From the NCBI GenBank assembly GCA_002346675.1, contig DEAI01000009.1, positions 1 to 40,317 on the forward strand: a DNA stretch of 40,317 nucleotides, written 5' to 3'. A program made the position numbers and the translations under genes. The DNA is from Fidelibacterota bacterium UBA2986. GTDB taxonomy: Bacteria > Fidelibacterota > Marinisomatia > Marinisomatales > AB-629-J13. This document shows positions 8,228 to 16,239 of this stretch, in pieces. Every line of letters begins with the position of its first letter. The first letter of the stretch is position 1. Below the pieces are notes generated by a model. The model was not told the origin of the DNA. It saw only the letters and a program-made list of their open reading frames with translations, and did not search any database.

Positions 8228-8701
8228 TCAAGATATTTTTTCAATTGCTTTAACTGTAAACTTTGTATCCTTACCTTCTATGTCAAGTGTGAAATATTCA
8301 TCAATCTTTTTTCCGATCATGGCCTGACCAAAAGGTGAATGGTAGGTTACAATAGTTGGATATAGATCCAGCTCAAATTCTATGGGGCCTAGGAGGTAAT
8401 ATTCTTCGGGCTTATCTCTACCCTCTTCTTGGATCATAACTTTATTGCCAAACCCTACATCATCGGTGTCAATATGTTTGCTCTCGATGAACCGAAACGG
8501 CGCGTGGGACTGAAGCAATTGTTTTTTATATACTATCATACTCTGCTCCTCCTTGGCAGCTTTGTATTCATAGTTTTCCTTGAGATCACCGTGGCTCGCT
8601 GCTTCCCTGATCTTCAGCGAGCTCTCTCTCTTTAATTTATCAATAGATTTCATTTTCTCTTCTAAGGCGCGGTATGTTTCCCGCAAAATCAAAGTCGCCA
8701 T
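8228..8701 (-). CDS. greA: Transcription elongation factor GreA/GreB family
   Basis: 157 residues from the ATG at 8701, almost exactly GreA length. This start has AGGA ten bases upstream; a longer frame opening with TTG at 8755 adds a non-conserved 18-residue tail and is not preferred. The N-terminal coiled coil carries the acidic tip HGDLKENYEYKAAKEEQ with Asp39 and Glu42, equivalent to the E. coli GreA residues (Asp41/Glu44) that position the metal for transcript cleavage in backtracked RNA polymerase. The C-terminal FKBP-like domain contains IVTYHSPFGQAMIGKK. Monocistronic, same strand as the hydroxyproline genes 66 bp downstream. GreA versus GreB is not certain. Confidence 0.88.
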   Translation of the reverse strand: MATLILRETYRALEEKMKSIDKLKRESSLKIREAASHGDLKENYEYKAAKEEQSMIVYKKQLLQSHAPFRFIESKHIDTDDVGFGNKVMIQEEGRDKPEEYYLLGPIEFELDLYPTIVTYHSPFGQAMIGKKIDEYFTLDIEGKDTKFTVKAIEKIS

Positions 8702-9005
8702 TTTGACATTCCTATGTTTATTTGGATAAAATAATATCTGTAGTTGAGATTGCAATTATATGCAATTCAAGGGAAAAATTAAATCAAAGATAAGGTCCAA
8801 TCAAGTGCTTGTTTCTCGTTAGTTTGAGTGGATGTATACCGAAGATTTATCCATCTGAAAATATAAAAACCCCCTATCAAAAAACATTCTAAATTGTTGT
8901 TGAATTAGATGGACTAAAATATAATGTAATTCGTAATTCCCAAAAATCTCCTTTTATTTTTTACTTATCACAGCATTCTGACAGAAAAGAGCTTAAAGGA
9001 ACTTT

Positions 9006-9290
9006 TTAGTTATTGCTTAGGTTTTCAATTGCAGTCCTCAGATTCAAAACAGGGCGAACATCATAGTCACCAATATCTATGATAGGATCTAAAAATTTTA
9101 CTAATTGTTCCATTGAGTCTGATTCAATAATTATAAATATTTGATGTCCTGGCGGATCACTAAACGCGTCCCAAACTTTTACCCCTGATACCTCTGTCTC
9201 AAAAATCGTTTGTATTAATTTACTCTTACTCTTTTCATCGTGGGCTATGCATGTTTCATAGCCATGTGTGTGTGTTACATGAAATAACAT
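9006..9290 (-). CDS. Small DUF3303-like alpha+beta barrel protein
   Basis: 94 residues from the ATG at 9290, which has GGAG seven bases upstream. A TTG-initiated extension to 9302 would place that ribosome site inside the coding sequence and is rejected. The sequence MLFHVTHTHGYETC, then VWDAFSDPPGHQIFIIIESD and MEQLVKFLDPIIDIGDYDVRPV, has the strand-helix pattern of small ferredoxin-like dimeric barrels such as DUF3303, in which the final strand carries a conserved Pro-Val/Leu. No enzymatic function is known. Standalone; the 304 bp on its downstream side to GreA (8702-9005) hold nothing I can support beyond GreA's promoter region. Confidence 0.6.
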   Translation of the reverse strand: MLFHVTHTHGYETCIAHDEKSKSKLIQTIFETEVSGVKVWDAFSDPPGHQIFIIIESDSMEQLVKFLDPIIDIGDYDVRPVLNLRTAIENLSNN

Positions 9291-9357
9291 AGATATCTCC
9301 AATTCTTGTTAGTTAATGTTAAAATAATCATTTTAATCCCCTTAAATTACTCCTTAT

Positions 9358-9380
9358 CCACCTTTTTATAAAGAGCTGGG
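9358..9380. repeat. Intergenic palindrome family, copy A (degenerate)
   Basis: CCACC-TTTTTATA-AAGAG-CTGGG. It shares the central TTTTTATAAAGAG core and the CCA...TGG outer arms with the copies at 10241, 10763 and 12408, but its arms are imperfect. It lies upstream of both the minus-strand gene at 9290 and the plus-strand gene at 9503. Confidence 0.45.
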
Positions 9381-9427
9381 TAGCCAAAATACCTCACTAG
9401 TGCTGAACTTCGGATGAACAATGCAAT

Positions 9428-9467
9428 TGTAATATATATTTGGCATTATGTAATATATTTTTTACAT
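9428..9467. promoter_or_regulatory. Candidate operator: direct and inverted repeats upstream of membrane protein/XRE pair
   Basis: TGTAATATAT occurs at 9428-9437 and again at 9449-9458, a spacing of 21 bp or two helical turns. The second copy lies within an inverted repeat, ATGTAA (9448-9453) and TTACAT (9462-9467). The block ends 35 bp before the ATG at 9503, the position expected for autoregulation by the XRE repressor encoded by the second gene of the operon. Binding is inference. Confidence 0.4.
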
Positions 9468-9502
9468 TCAAATTATTATAGAATTAAAAAAAGAGGAATT
9501 AA

Positions 9503-9955
9503 ATGCAATTTTTAAATGACTATTCTAATAGGGAATTAAACATCTGGGCTGAGTTGGTCTTAGACCTGATAGTTTCCATTTATTTTTTCCCTAAATTATT
9601 TCTTTTAATAATCAGCGGTGACATCCATAGTAATGAATCAATTATTTTAATTACGACTACAATATTTATTTCTATTGCTTATTCAATAGTTGTTTTTACA
9701 ATTATTAATATATTTAAAGAAAGCGAAAAAAAAGATGAGCGTGATTACATTTTTGAACTGAAAAGCTATAAAATTAGTAATACTATTTTTCAAATCTCTA
9801 TTCTCTTCCTTATTTGCTGGCTTTTTTTTACTCCACTCGGTAACCATTATGAATTTACTCCGACTTTGATAGCTGCATTTTTAATTATAATTACACTTTT
9901 TTGTTCAGCAGTTAAATCTGTCAGTCTATTATATTTTTACAGAAGAAGTATCTAA
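9503..9955 (+). CDS. Four-helix membrane protein (DUF2178-like), partner of XRE regulator
   Basis: 150 residues with four membrane segments at about 15-37, 45-69, 92-110 and 118-140. A charged cytoplasmic loop, SEKKDERDYIFELKSYKIS, follows segment two; this DERD...K...I loop is seen in DUF2178-type proteins often encoded with small XRE regulators. Shine-Dalgarno AGAGGA lies seven bases before the ATG. The stop codon abuts the ATG of the XRE gene, so the two are translationally coupled. Function unknown. The usual idea for such pairs, that the membrane protein controls or is controlled by the regulator, is inference. Confidence 0.7.
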   Translation: MQFLNDYSNRELNIWAELVLDLIVSIYFFPKLFLLIISGDIHSNESIILITTTIFISIAYSIVVFTIINIFKESEKKDERDYIFELKSYKISNTIFQISILFLICWLFFTPLGNHYEFTPTLIAAFLIIITLFCSAVKSVSLLYFYRRSI

Positions 9956-10165
9956 ATGGGAAAACAAAAGATTAAAAATCAAATTCGCCGATTGCGATTT
10001 GAAGCTAGTGAAATGACTCAGGCAGAGTTAGCCGAAAAGGCAGGTGTAACACGACAAACGATCATTGCACTTGAAGCTCAAAAATATTCGCCTTCACTTG
10101 AGCTTGCATTTCGAATATCAAAAATTTTTGATGTACCATTAGAAGAGGTATTTCAGTATAATTAA
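9956..10165 (+). CDS. Small XRE-family helix-turn-helix regulator
   Basis: 69 residues, a single Cro/C1-type HTH domain. The HTH runs MTQAELAEKAGVTRQTIIAL at about 18-37 and continues EAQKYSPSLELAFRISKIFD, with the C-terminal VPLEEVFQY typical of YgzD-type stand-alone regulators. It follows the membrane-protein gene without a gap. Repeats TGTAATATAT and ATGTAA-N8-TTACAT upstream of the operon are candidate binding sites. The regulated genes beyond its own operon cannot be seen. Confidence 0.9.
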   Translation: MGKQKIKNQIRRLRFEASEMTQAELAEKAGVTRQTIIALEAQKYSPSLELAFRISKIFDVPLEEVFQYN

Positions 10166-10240
10166 ATTCAACTTTTGGGATGTGAGGACCACGCAGATTC
10201 TATTTTAAATTGGATGTGTGGCTAAAGTATATCAATTCAT

Positions 10241-10266
10241 CCCCATTTATTCATAAAGTGATGGGG
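10241..10266. repeat. Intergenic palindrome family, copy D / possible weak terminator
   Basis: Perfect arms CCCCAT (10241-10246) and ATGGGG (10261-10266), with inner TTTAT/ATAAA pairing that allows a long hairpin. It lies between the convergent ends of the XRE gene and the lipoprotein gene at 10285. It resembles copies B and C, which also follow stop codons of minus-strand genes. No T-tract follows, so a classical intrinsic terminator is not assured. Confidence 0.5.
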
Positions 10267-10284
10267 TTCTATCTATAGCTTGAG

Positions 10285-10752
10285 TCAGTTACCTATACAT
10301 ACTCCATTATCACAATGAAGAGTTGGAGGATAAATAAAATTACAGTCAGATGAAATTTCATACCTAACATTCAATGAATCATTATATTCATTATATTGAT
10401 CTATTTTGTTACTCAGAGATATTGAATCAACATTTACCATTGAATACACTAAATACTCCCAATATCCACCACACGGTTTTGCACCAAAACCGACATATCT
10501 ACAATAACTATCATCACTGCAACCAGGGATGCCAATAATATCCATGATCTCAAGTTCCAATTGCTCTAATTGATTAAAATCATACGATTGAGAATAGCAA
10601 CTACCATCATCGTATGTTACCTGATAATTATAATTGGTAGAAGTACTATCTGTACAGCCACAGATATTATTACCACCCAATACGCCAGCACAGTCTTTTT
10701 CCTGCTTCCCTTCACAAGCAAAGAATAACACTAAAGGTATAAGTCTGTTCAT
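10285..10752 (-). CDS. Cysteine-rich secreted lipoprotein with CGCTD...DDGSC motif
   Basis: 155 residues. A short signal peptide ends LFFAC (Cys13), an acceptable if not ideal lipobox. Residues about 28-53 contain CGCTDSTSTNYNYQVTYDDG and SC, a motif repeated in many secreted FCB-group proteins and presumed to form a small disulphide or metal-bound domain. The rest has three more cysteine pairs (CSDDSYC, CDNGVC and others) and no known catalytic motif. Shine-Dalgarno GGGG lies just upstream of the ATG at 10752. It is followed by palindrome copy D and preceded by copy B. Function unknown. Confidence 0.65.
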   Translation of the reverse strand: MNRLIPLVLFFACEGKQEKDCAGVLGGNNICGCTDSTSTNYNYQVTYDDGSCYSQSYDFNQLEQLELEIMDIIGIPGCSDDSYCRYVGFGAKPCGGYWEYLVYSMVNVDSISLSNKIDQYNEYNDSLNVRYEISSDCNFIYPPTLHCDNGVCIGN

Positions 10753-10762
10753 TTTACCCCAT

Positions 10763-10787
10763 CCCTCACTTTTTTACAAAGAGGTGG
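10763..10787. repeat. Intergenic palindrome family, copy B
   Basis: CCCTCAC, TTTTTTACAAA, then GAGGTGG. CCTC/GAGG or CAC/GTG can pair around the A/T core. It starts seven bases beyond the stop of the serine hydrolase gene (minus strand) and ends just before the ribosome site of the lipoprotein gene. It aligns with copy C over about 35 bases, including the following TTTAATTTTC that encodes the C-terminal ends. Confidence 0.5.
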
Positions 10788-10793
10788 TAAAGT

Positions 10794-12389
10794 TTAATTT
10801 TCTGATAAAATAATAGAGCCAGAGCCAATTGTCTTAATCCAATATCCTTTTCCGGGTTCTAAATTTTCGGTAATAATATAGGAGCCATTGTTAAAACTAT
10901 AAATAGTATCTGAAATTATTATCTCATCTGGATCTTGGATATCTAAAATACTTAATAAAGTGCTTATCCCTGTGATAAGATTCCATCCTACGTTTAAATT
11001 AATTGTTAATTCATTGATCGAAGCACCTGAAATATTAGTATTGCATTCATCATTAAATCTCAGCCAATAGCCTTCGCCATTTATTAGGGATGTTTCAGAA
11101 TTGTAGTTTCCATCAAAAGAGTAAAGTGTCCCCTCAATTGAGTGGGGATATAATGTTTGGTAGTGCGTATACTCCATTTCTACGGGTAGACCAATAATAT
11201 TCCAACCAGCACCATAGTTTATATTTATTATTTGATTTGATTCTAAATACTCATATCCATAATCTAACAATGCATTTTCAATGGCAATAACATCAGAATA
11301 CCAACTTCCATAATAGTCACCTCCATTGGTTAAAATAATAATACCAATATTATCTTCTGGGCTAAAAAACAACTCAGTAAGTACTCCCCACATCATTCCA
11401 TTGTGTCCCCAAAGATCCCTTCCGTTTAGAATTTTGTGATACCAACCAAGGCCCCACCCCTCACTCATATTCATCCAGCTCCAGCCATCATCAATATGTT
11501 CTGTGAGTATTAATTCAATAGTCTCATCATCCATTAATCCTGATAAATTTTCCATATAACTAATTAGAAAGGAACTAAGCTCACTGACACTTGACCTGAG
11601 CTGTGCTGAGGGATAATATGGAATAAAATAATGCCCCATTTCTTCCCAACCTGGCATCCATTCATAGGGCATAGCAACAGTTGACTCATCCATATCCTCA
11701 AAATGCCATGAGGTCTCTTCCATACCAAGAGGACCGAATATATTCATTTCACAGTAATCTTCAAATGATTGTTGAGATATGGATTCAACTATTAATGCAA
11801 TAAGCGCAAACCCTATGTTACTGTAGTTCCACTGGTCACCAGGCCCATAATTATAGTAGTTGTTTGATGAATAAAATTCTCCACCCATCATCAAATAATT
11901 TGAGAGAAAATATTCTAATTCAAGCTCTGGGTTATTTCCGAAAATAGAGTATTCTTCTGAATAGGTTAAATCCTCATATATACTTGAGGTATGTGTCAAG
12001 AGCATATAGAGAGTTATTTCGGTGTTAGGCTGAAAGGGATTTATCACTATAAACGGGAGATACTGGTTTATGGAATCATGTAGACCGATCCTACCCTCTT
12101 CATATAGCTGCATTATAGCTGTCGTGGTTACTAATTTAGAAATAGATGCTACTAAAAAGTTTGTATCCTCAGTAACAGGGGTATTGAGTGTAATATTAGC
12201 TGTTCCGTAACTATCTGACCATATAACATTATTATTTACAACAATACCTGCAGACAGACCTGGGATATATCCAGAGTTCATATGGTTTAGGATAATTTGG
12301 TCAAGGTCAGAATTTGGTTGAGCACCTAAAAATCCTATAACTAACATAGAACCGATTATTTTTATTATGATTTTTTTTTGAAGATCCAT
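10794..12389 (-). CDS. Secreted serine hydrolase (class C beta-lactamase/PBP-like) with GWN-type C-terminal module
   Basis: 531 residues. Signal peptide at 1-23 (GFLGA-QP). The beta-lactamase/esterase catalytic motifs are all present: SxxK as Ser82-Ile-Ser-Lys85, YxN as Tyr189-Ser-Asn191, and HNG at 329-331 in place of KTG. This is the serine beta-lactamase-like superfamily, which includes DD-peptidases, D-aminopeptidases and esterases; the substrate cannot be read from sequence. Residues about 388-531 are a separate C-terminal module with two half-repeats (GWNIIGLP...GEGYWLRF and GWNLITGIS...GKGYWIKTIGSGSI) shared with the copper-monooxygenase protein just upstream. It probably serves for secretion or surface attachment. 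Confidence 0.88.
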   Translation of the reverse strand: MDLQKKIIIKIIGSMLVIGFLGAQPNSDLDQIILNHMNSGYIPGLSAGIVVNNNVIWSDSYGTANITLNTPVTEDTNFLVASISKLVTTTAIMQLYEEGRIGLHDSINQYLPFIVINPFQPNTEITLYMLLTHTSSIYEDLTYSEEYSIFGNNPELELEYFLSNYLMMGGEFYSSNNYYNYGPGDQWNYSNIGFALIALIVESISQQSFEDYCEMNIFGPLGMEETSWHFEDMDESTVAMPYEWMPGWEEMGHYFIPYYPSAQLRSSVSELSSFLISYMENLSGLMDDETIELILTEHIDDGWSWMNMSEGWGLGWYHKILNGRDLWGHNGMMWGVLTELFFSPEDNIGIIILTNGGDYYGSWYSDVIAIENALLDYGYEYLESNQIININYGAGWNIIGLPVEMEYTHYQTLYPHSIEGTLYSFDGNYNSETSLINGEGYWLRFNDECNTNISGASINELTINLNVGWNLITGISTLLSILDIQDPDEIIISDTIYSFNNGSYIITENLEPGKGYWIKTIGSGSIILSEN

Positions 12390-12407
12390 TCTTCAACTTA
12401 CTCTATC

Positions 12408-12430
12408 TCCACTTTTTATGAAGATGTGGA
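12408..12430. repeat. Intergenic palindrome family, copy C
   Basis: TCCAC (12408-12412), a 13-base spacer TTTTTATGAAGAT, and GTGGA (12426-12430), giving perfect five-base arms. It lies six bases beyond the stop of the copper-monooxygenase gene on the minus strand and 18 bases before the start of the serine hydrolase gene. The spacer matches the cores of copies A, B and D. Confidence 0.5.
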
Positions 12431-12435
12431 AAAAT

Positions 12436-14220
12436 TTAATTTTCTATCAAGGTAATAGATCCAGAGCTAATTGTCCTAATCCAATATCCTTTTCCGGGGT
12501 GTAAGATTTCAGATTGAAAGTAGGTCTCGCTAAAGCCGTAAAGTGCACCTGAGACAGTGATACTCTGAGGGTCATATATTTGCTCTACGGACACCGGAGT
12601 AGATATCCCGGAGATAAGGTTCCAACCCTCTGCCAAGGTTACCACATTTGTTTCCACAATAATACCAGACAAAACAGTTGATAGGGGCTCATCAAAATAC
12701 AGCCAGTATCCGCTTCCAAAATCCAGTTCACCTGCACTTATATAGGAACCATCAAATTGGAATAAAGTCCCCAATATTGACTCAGGGAAAATAGACTCAA
12801 CTGAAGTATCATCATACTCAAAAGGAAGCCCTACCAAGTTCCAACCATCCTGGATTGAGAGAGGTATAGCAGACGGACTATCTCCTAAATAATAATATCC
12901 AAAAAGAATCATCATCTCGTCAGTGCTCAAAAATCCAAATTCTATAGTTTCATCTGTCCAGTTATTATAGGTTGCTTCGATTGTCAAACCTTGGGTCAAT
13001 CCCATATACAGCGGTGGGTCTAGTTCTAGGATAGGAGGGTGGGCCCAGTCACTGGCAATATAAATCAGTTCACCGTCCTGCTCTCCCCCTTCAATGTAAA
13101 CCTTAAACTCCAGCATATGCTGATGGGCATGTGAAAACAACTGAAAAACTGATATAGGTTCCTGAAACATATCACTGACCCAGAAGGTCCGAGTTAGAGT
13201 TGTCACCTGGTTTGGAGGGAGGCTAATGTTGTTATTGTTCATCATCAGAATATTTGCCTCTTTTACTACATCTTCTTGATCCACAGTGTGGAAATTGAGG
13301 TATACCTCACCAGTCATGGTTGTATCAGAAAAATTTACATAGTGAGAGTTTAGATCAAAACCCAAATTGGGGTCCATTCTCAGTGCTACTCCCGGGGGAA
13401 AATGATAATCCAAGCGTGGCCACTGAGTCCCCGCTCCAAATTTATGAAATGCCATTTGAATCATATTTTCCTGTATATAGTTACCATTATCATCGCGCAA
13501 ATCTCTATAGACAAATGGCTCAGGATACAATACCCCGGGCATAGTCTGGGCAAAAGTATACGCAATGAAATGATGACTTCCAGGACGCATGTTAATCTCT
13601 ACTCTTTCAATAAAAATATCTTCGGATTCTTCTAGCGGGTGATAGTAAAAAAATTCTCGGTCTAACCCGGATGGAATTTCAAAAGGACCCAGGTGAAACT
13701 GAAATCCCTGTTCCGGTGGTGTTAATATCTCAAATATAGGAGGCTCATATCGCGTAGTGTCTTCCAATAACAGAGTATCTGCAATCTCCCCTGTTTCCGG
13801 AGCATTCCCAATAATCCACTCTCGAATAAAAGCTAATTCACCGTTTGTCAGATATGGAAGACCCAGTGGCATAATGGATCCATAGTAAGGATGGTCTGTA
13901 AAATAGTGTTCCTGATTGGGCGCATTGATTTTTTCCCAGAGAAAGCTTGAGTAGAGACTGGTAAGCCCTGACGTACCTACTCTTAGAAGTCCGTCAGAGA
14001 GGGCAGCACTATTGTGCGGGAGAGCATTAACCAGTTGATTATATGCTTCCCCCTCTGTTAAGATCAAATTGGATTGCTCAGCAAAGGAAGAGCCCCCAAC
14101 ATGGCAGCCGATTGTGCAGTTTTGGTCCAGAATTTCAGATTGGATGATATCCCATGTAGAGTTGTTTTGAGAAACAATTACAGAGGTCATTATAAAAAAC
14201 AGTCTATATATGAACGGCAT
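12436..14220 (-). CDS. Cytochrome-c-like/copper type II monooxygenase-like fusion with GWN-type C-terminal module
   Basis: 594 residues from the ATG at 14220, which has AAAGGGGATAAA immediately upstream; an in-frame ATG at 14247 would overlap the MscS gene and spoil the signal peptide. Signal peptide 1-17. Residues about 20-150 look like a cytochrome c: CTIGCH (Cys35, Cys39, His40), an atypical CX3CH haem motif, and SIMPLG with Met117 as likely distal ligand, then REWIIGNAP. The central part resembles the copper type II ascorbate-dependent (PHM/DBH) domain: HH at 216-217, HAHQH at 364-368, and DEMM with Met436, equivalent to the copper-binding Met. Residues about 452-594 repeat the C-terminal module of the adjacent hydrolase. 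An oxygenating secreted redox enzyme is likely; substrate unknown. Confidence 0.82.
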   Translation of the reverse strand: MPFIYRLFFIMTSVIVSQNNSTWDIIQSEILDQNCTIGCHVGGSSFAEQSNLILTEGEAYNQLVNALPHNSAALSDGLLRVGTSGLTSLYSSFLWEKINAPNQEHYFTDHPYYGSIMPLGLPYLTNGELAFIREWIIGNAPETGEIADTLLLEDTTRYEPPIFEILTPPEQGFQFHLGPFEIPSGLDREFFYYHPLEESEDIFIERVEINMRPGSHHFIAYTFAQTMPGVLYPEPFVYRDLRDDNGNYIQENMIQMAFHKFGAGTQWPRLDYHFPPGVALRMDPNLGFDLNSHYVNFSDTTMTGEVYLNFHTVDQEDVVKEANILMMNNNNISLPPNQVTTLTRTFWVSDMFQEPISVFQLFSHAHQHMLEFKVYIEGGEQDGELIYIASDWAHPPILELDPPLYMGLTQGLTIEATYNNWTDETIEFGFLSTDEMMILFGYYYLGDSPSAIPLSIQDGWNLVGLPFEYDDTSVESIFPESILGTLFQFDGSYISAGELDFGSGYWLYFDEPLSTVLSGIIVETNVVTLAEGWNLISGISTPVSVEQIYDPQSITVSGALYGFSETYFQSEILHPGKGYWIRTISSGSITLIEN

Positions 14221-14221
14221 T

Positions 14222-15274
14222 TTATCCCCTTTCGGGTAAAATGACATTCATCGTTGGGTATGGTATAGAGATCCCGCTTTGAGCAAACTGTTTATATATC
14301 TCGGTATTCACTGAGTCAACAGTTCTACCCCTCGTCTCCGGCTTATATATCCAAAATAATAGTTGAAGTTTCAAACCTGAATCAGCAAACTCTCTAAATC
14401 GGACCCTCGGCTCCGGTTGATCCATCACATTAGAGTTCTCACTTGCGATCTTGATCAGAATATCTTTTACATTGTCAATATCCGAACCATATGATACCTG
14501 TAGCGTGATACGCACTCGCTCAATTTCTTCGGGCCCCCCACTTTCATTTACAATCTTAGAGGACGCTATCACCGAATTTGGAATCGTGATCTCGATATCA
14601 TCCCGCGTCATGATACGGGTGGACCGGATTCCCATGTTTTTTACGTACCCTCTTTCCCCGGTATCCAATAAAATATAATCTCCTTCTTTAAACGGAGAAT
14701 CTGCCATAAGAAAAATCCCAGCAAAGAAATTTGCTACAGTATCTTTTGCAGCTAAACCCAAAACAACTCCCAGAACTCCCGCAGATGCAAGCCACCCGTT
14801 AATGTTGATATTCCAGCTTAAAAATATAAAGTAGGCACCCACTACAACGATTAAAATTTTTCCTAAATTATTGAAGAGCGGAAGAGTCTTTTGCTGTAGA
14901 ACCTTGCTCGACGTACGGCCTGATGTCCATTCCATCGTAACGACAAACATTTTGATAAAAATAACCAGCCAGATAACAATGGTAATTGTTTTGAAAATTC
15001 CCACAAATGCAAAATCCAAATAATCTGGTAGCCCTGCGCGCTTCACCGCAAAAGAGAGACCTATAAATATAATTGAATAAAAAATAGGGCGATGAAGAAG
15101 ATCAATTATTTTATCATCAAGACTGGACTTTGTTTTTGAAACAATTTGTCTAAATAGCCTTGTAAATATTATATCCGCGATCTTAGCAACAATTACAGCA
15201 GCTATTACTATCAATGCACTCTGCACCGATGAATATTCGAGAAATGGATTTAAATTATTCTGTATCCAACTCAT
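14222..15274 (-). CDS. MscS-family mechanosensitive ion channel
   Basis: 350 residues with about five membrane segments (18-37, 66-83, 92-112, 136-156, 160-180). The pore-lining helix and beta domain are canonical: GWLASAGVLGVVLGLAAKDT, VANFFAGIFLMADSPFKEGD, and GYVKNMGIRSTRIMTRDDIEITIPNS. A C-terminal alpha/beta domain follows (RVRITLQVSYGSD...LLFWIY). It releases solutes on hypo-osmotic shock in the inner membrane. The stop lies one base before the start of the copper-monooxygenase gene, so the two are probably cotranscribed, though a functional tie is not evident. Confidence 0.92.
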   Translation of the reverse strand: MSWIQNNLNPFLEYSSVQSALIVIAAVIVAKIADIIFTRLFRQIVSKTKSSLDDKIIDLLHRPIFYSIIFIGLSFAVKRAGLPDYLDFAFVGIFKTITIVIWLVIFIKMFVVTMEWTSGRTSSKVLQQKTLPLFNNLGKILIVVVGAYFIFLSWNININGWLASAGVLGVVLGLAAKDTVANFFAGIFLMADSPFKEGDYILLDTGERGYVKNMGIRSTRIMTRDDIEITIPNSVIASSKIVNESGGPEEIERVRITLQVSYGSDIDNVKDILIKIASENSNVMDQPEPRVRFREFADSGLKLQLLFWIYKPETRGRTVDSVNTEIYKQFAQSGISIPYPTMNVILPERG

Positions 15275-15324
15275 ATCAGGGGTAAATATAGAAATTTTTT
15301 ACTTAAATGACCACAAACTAAGGG

Positions 15325-16035
15325 TTAAACTAATTTAGCTGATTTAAGGTTTTTTAAGAAAAACGGAATATATAGCACTCCCATATATAGCACGATGATG
15401 ATCTCAAGGTTTAATATATACCAGGGCCATTCACCCATCAGAAGAGGATTGTTTACTGGCGGTTTTTTTATTAGATACATGTAATTTGCTTTTCCACCAA
15501 TTACTAAATTAATGGGATAAATAATAGCAGCAAAAAGATTAGTGATTATTATTGTCCTTAAAATACTCCCCTTTCTACATCCCATTTTTTCAACCACTAT
15601 AAGCCAAAGAACATGGGCAATTATCAGGGCGTGATGGAGATAAAATGTCAGCAAACTAAGATTATTATCAAAGTCACTCATATCTGGTGTAAGGATGGCT
15701 TGAAAAGAAGCTCCGACTCCCCAGAAAAATGCAGCTTCAAATAATATCTTATTTTTATTGTAGAGAGCTATAGTTGACGCAAGCAGAGCAATATGACACA
15801 AATGAAATGGGAGGTCCAGCTCAAGGTTCAGCTCACGAACCTGTAGCCGGTTAATATAATCAAAGACTTCTTGAATAACCGTTAACCAGATCAATCCCAT
15901 AGCCCACTTTTTTTTCGAGATAGAGGTTTTACAAATTATTTTACCAATTAATGGAACCCCTATACAGAAGACTATACTCCCAAAAATATATGCTAAATGC
16001 GTATCATCAAAAAGTGTGAGACCCTGGAGTTTCAT
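15325..16035 (-). CDS. YwaF/TIGR02206 family membrane protein (TMEM164-like)
   Basis: 236 residues with six to seven membrane helices. The conserved family motifs are visible: LELDLPFHLCHIALL, with the conserved His and Cys in a membrane segment; FYLHHALIIAHVLWL; and GGKANYMYLIKKP...LLMGEWPWYI near the C-terminus. The family includes Bacillus YwaF and the eukaryotic TMEM164 acyltransferase-like protein, so a lipid-related reaction is possible, but bacterial members are uncharacterised. ATG at 16035; 50 bp upstream of the MscS gene in the same direction. The 204 bp between this gene and the divergent oxidoreductase gene is extremely AT-rich and should hold both promoters. Confidence 0.85.
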   Translation of the reverse strand: MKLQGLTLFDDTHLAYIFGSIVFCIGVPLIGKIICKTSISKKKWAMGLIWLTVIQEVFDYINRLQVRELNLELDLPFHLCHIALLASTIALYNKNKILFEAAFFWGVGASFQAILTPDMSDFDNNLSLLTFYLHHALIIAHVLWLIVVEKMGCRKGSILRTIIITNLFAAIIYPINLVIGGKANYMYLIKKPPVNNPLLMGEWPWYILNLEIIIVLYMGVLYIPFFLKNLKSAKLV

Positions 16036-16239
16036 TATAGTTTATGTTGGTGATAAATTCAAATATATAGCTATAATAATTATAACTATATTAGTTAATC
16101 CCTTTTCATTCTTCAAAATGAAAGTTAATATTATCATTTATTATATAATTGGTTTATTCCACTTAGATATAAAAAATATTTTCTCTTTATTTTTCTCGTA
16201 TTAGTTTTTATCTTCAGTTAAATATTTTTATAGAGTATT

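Noticed and set aside
8702..8755. TTG-initiated N-terminal extension of GreA
   Set aside because: The extra residues are not part of the family, and the ATG at 8701 has a ribosome site and gives the normal GreA length.
16016..16204. 62-residue hydrophobic plus-strand frame in the gap between the YwaF-like gene and the oxidoreductase gene
   Set aside because: It is rich in Ile/Phe/Lys as any extremely AT-rich non-coding stretch would be, overlaps the start of the divergent gene, and has no ribosome site.
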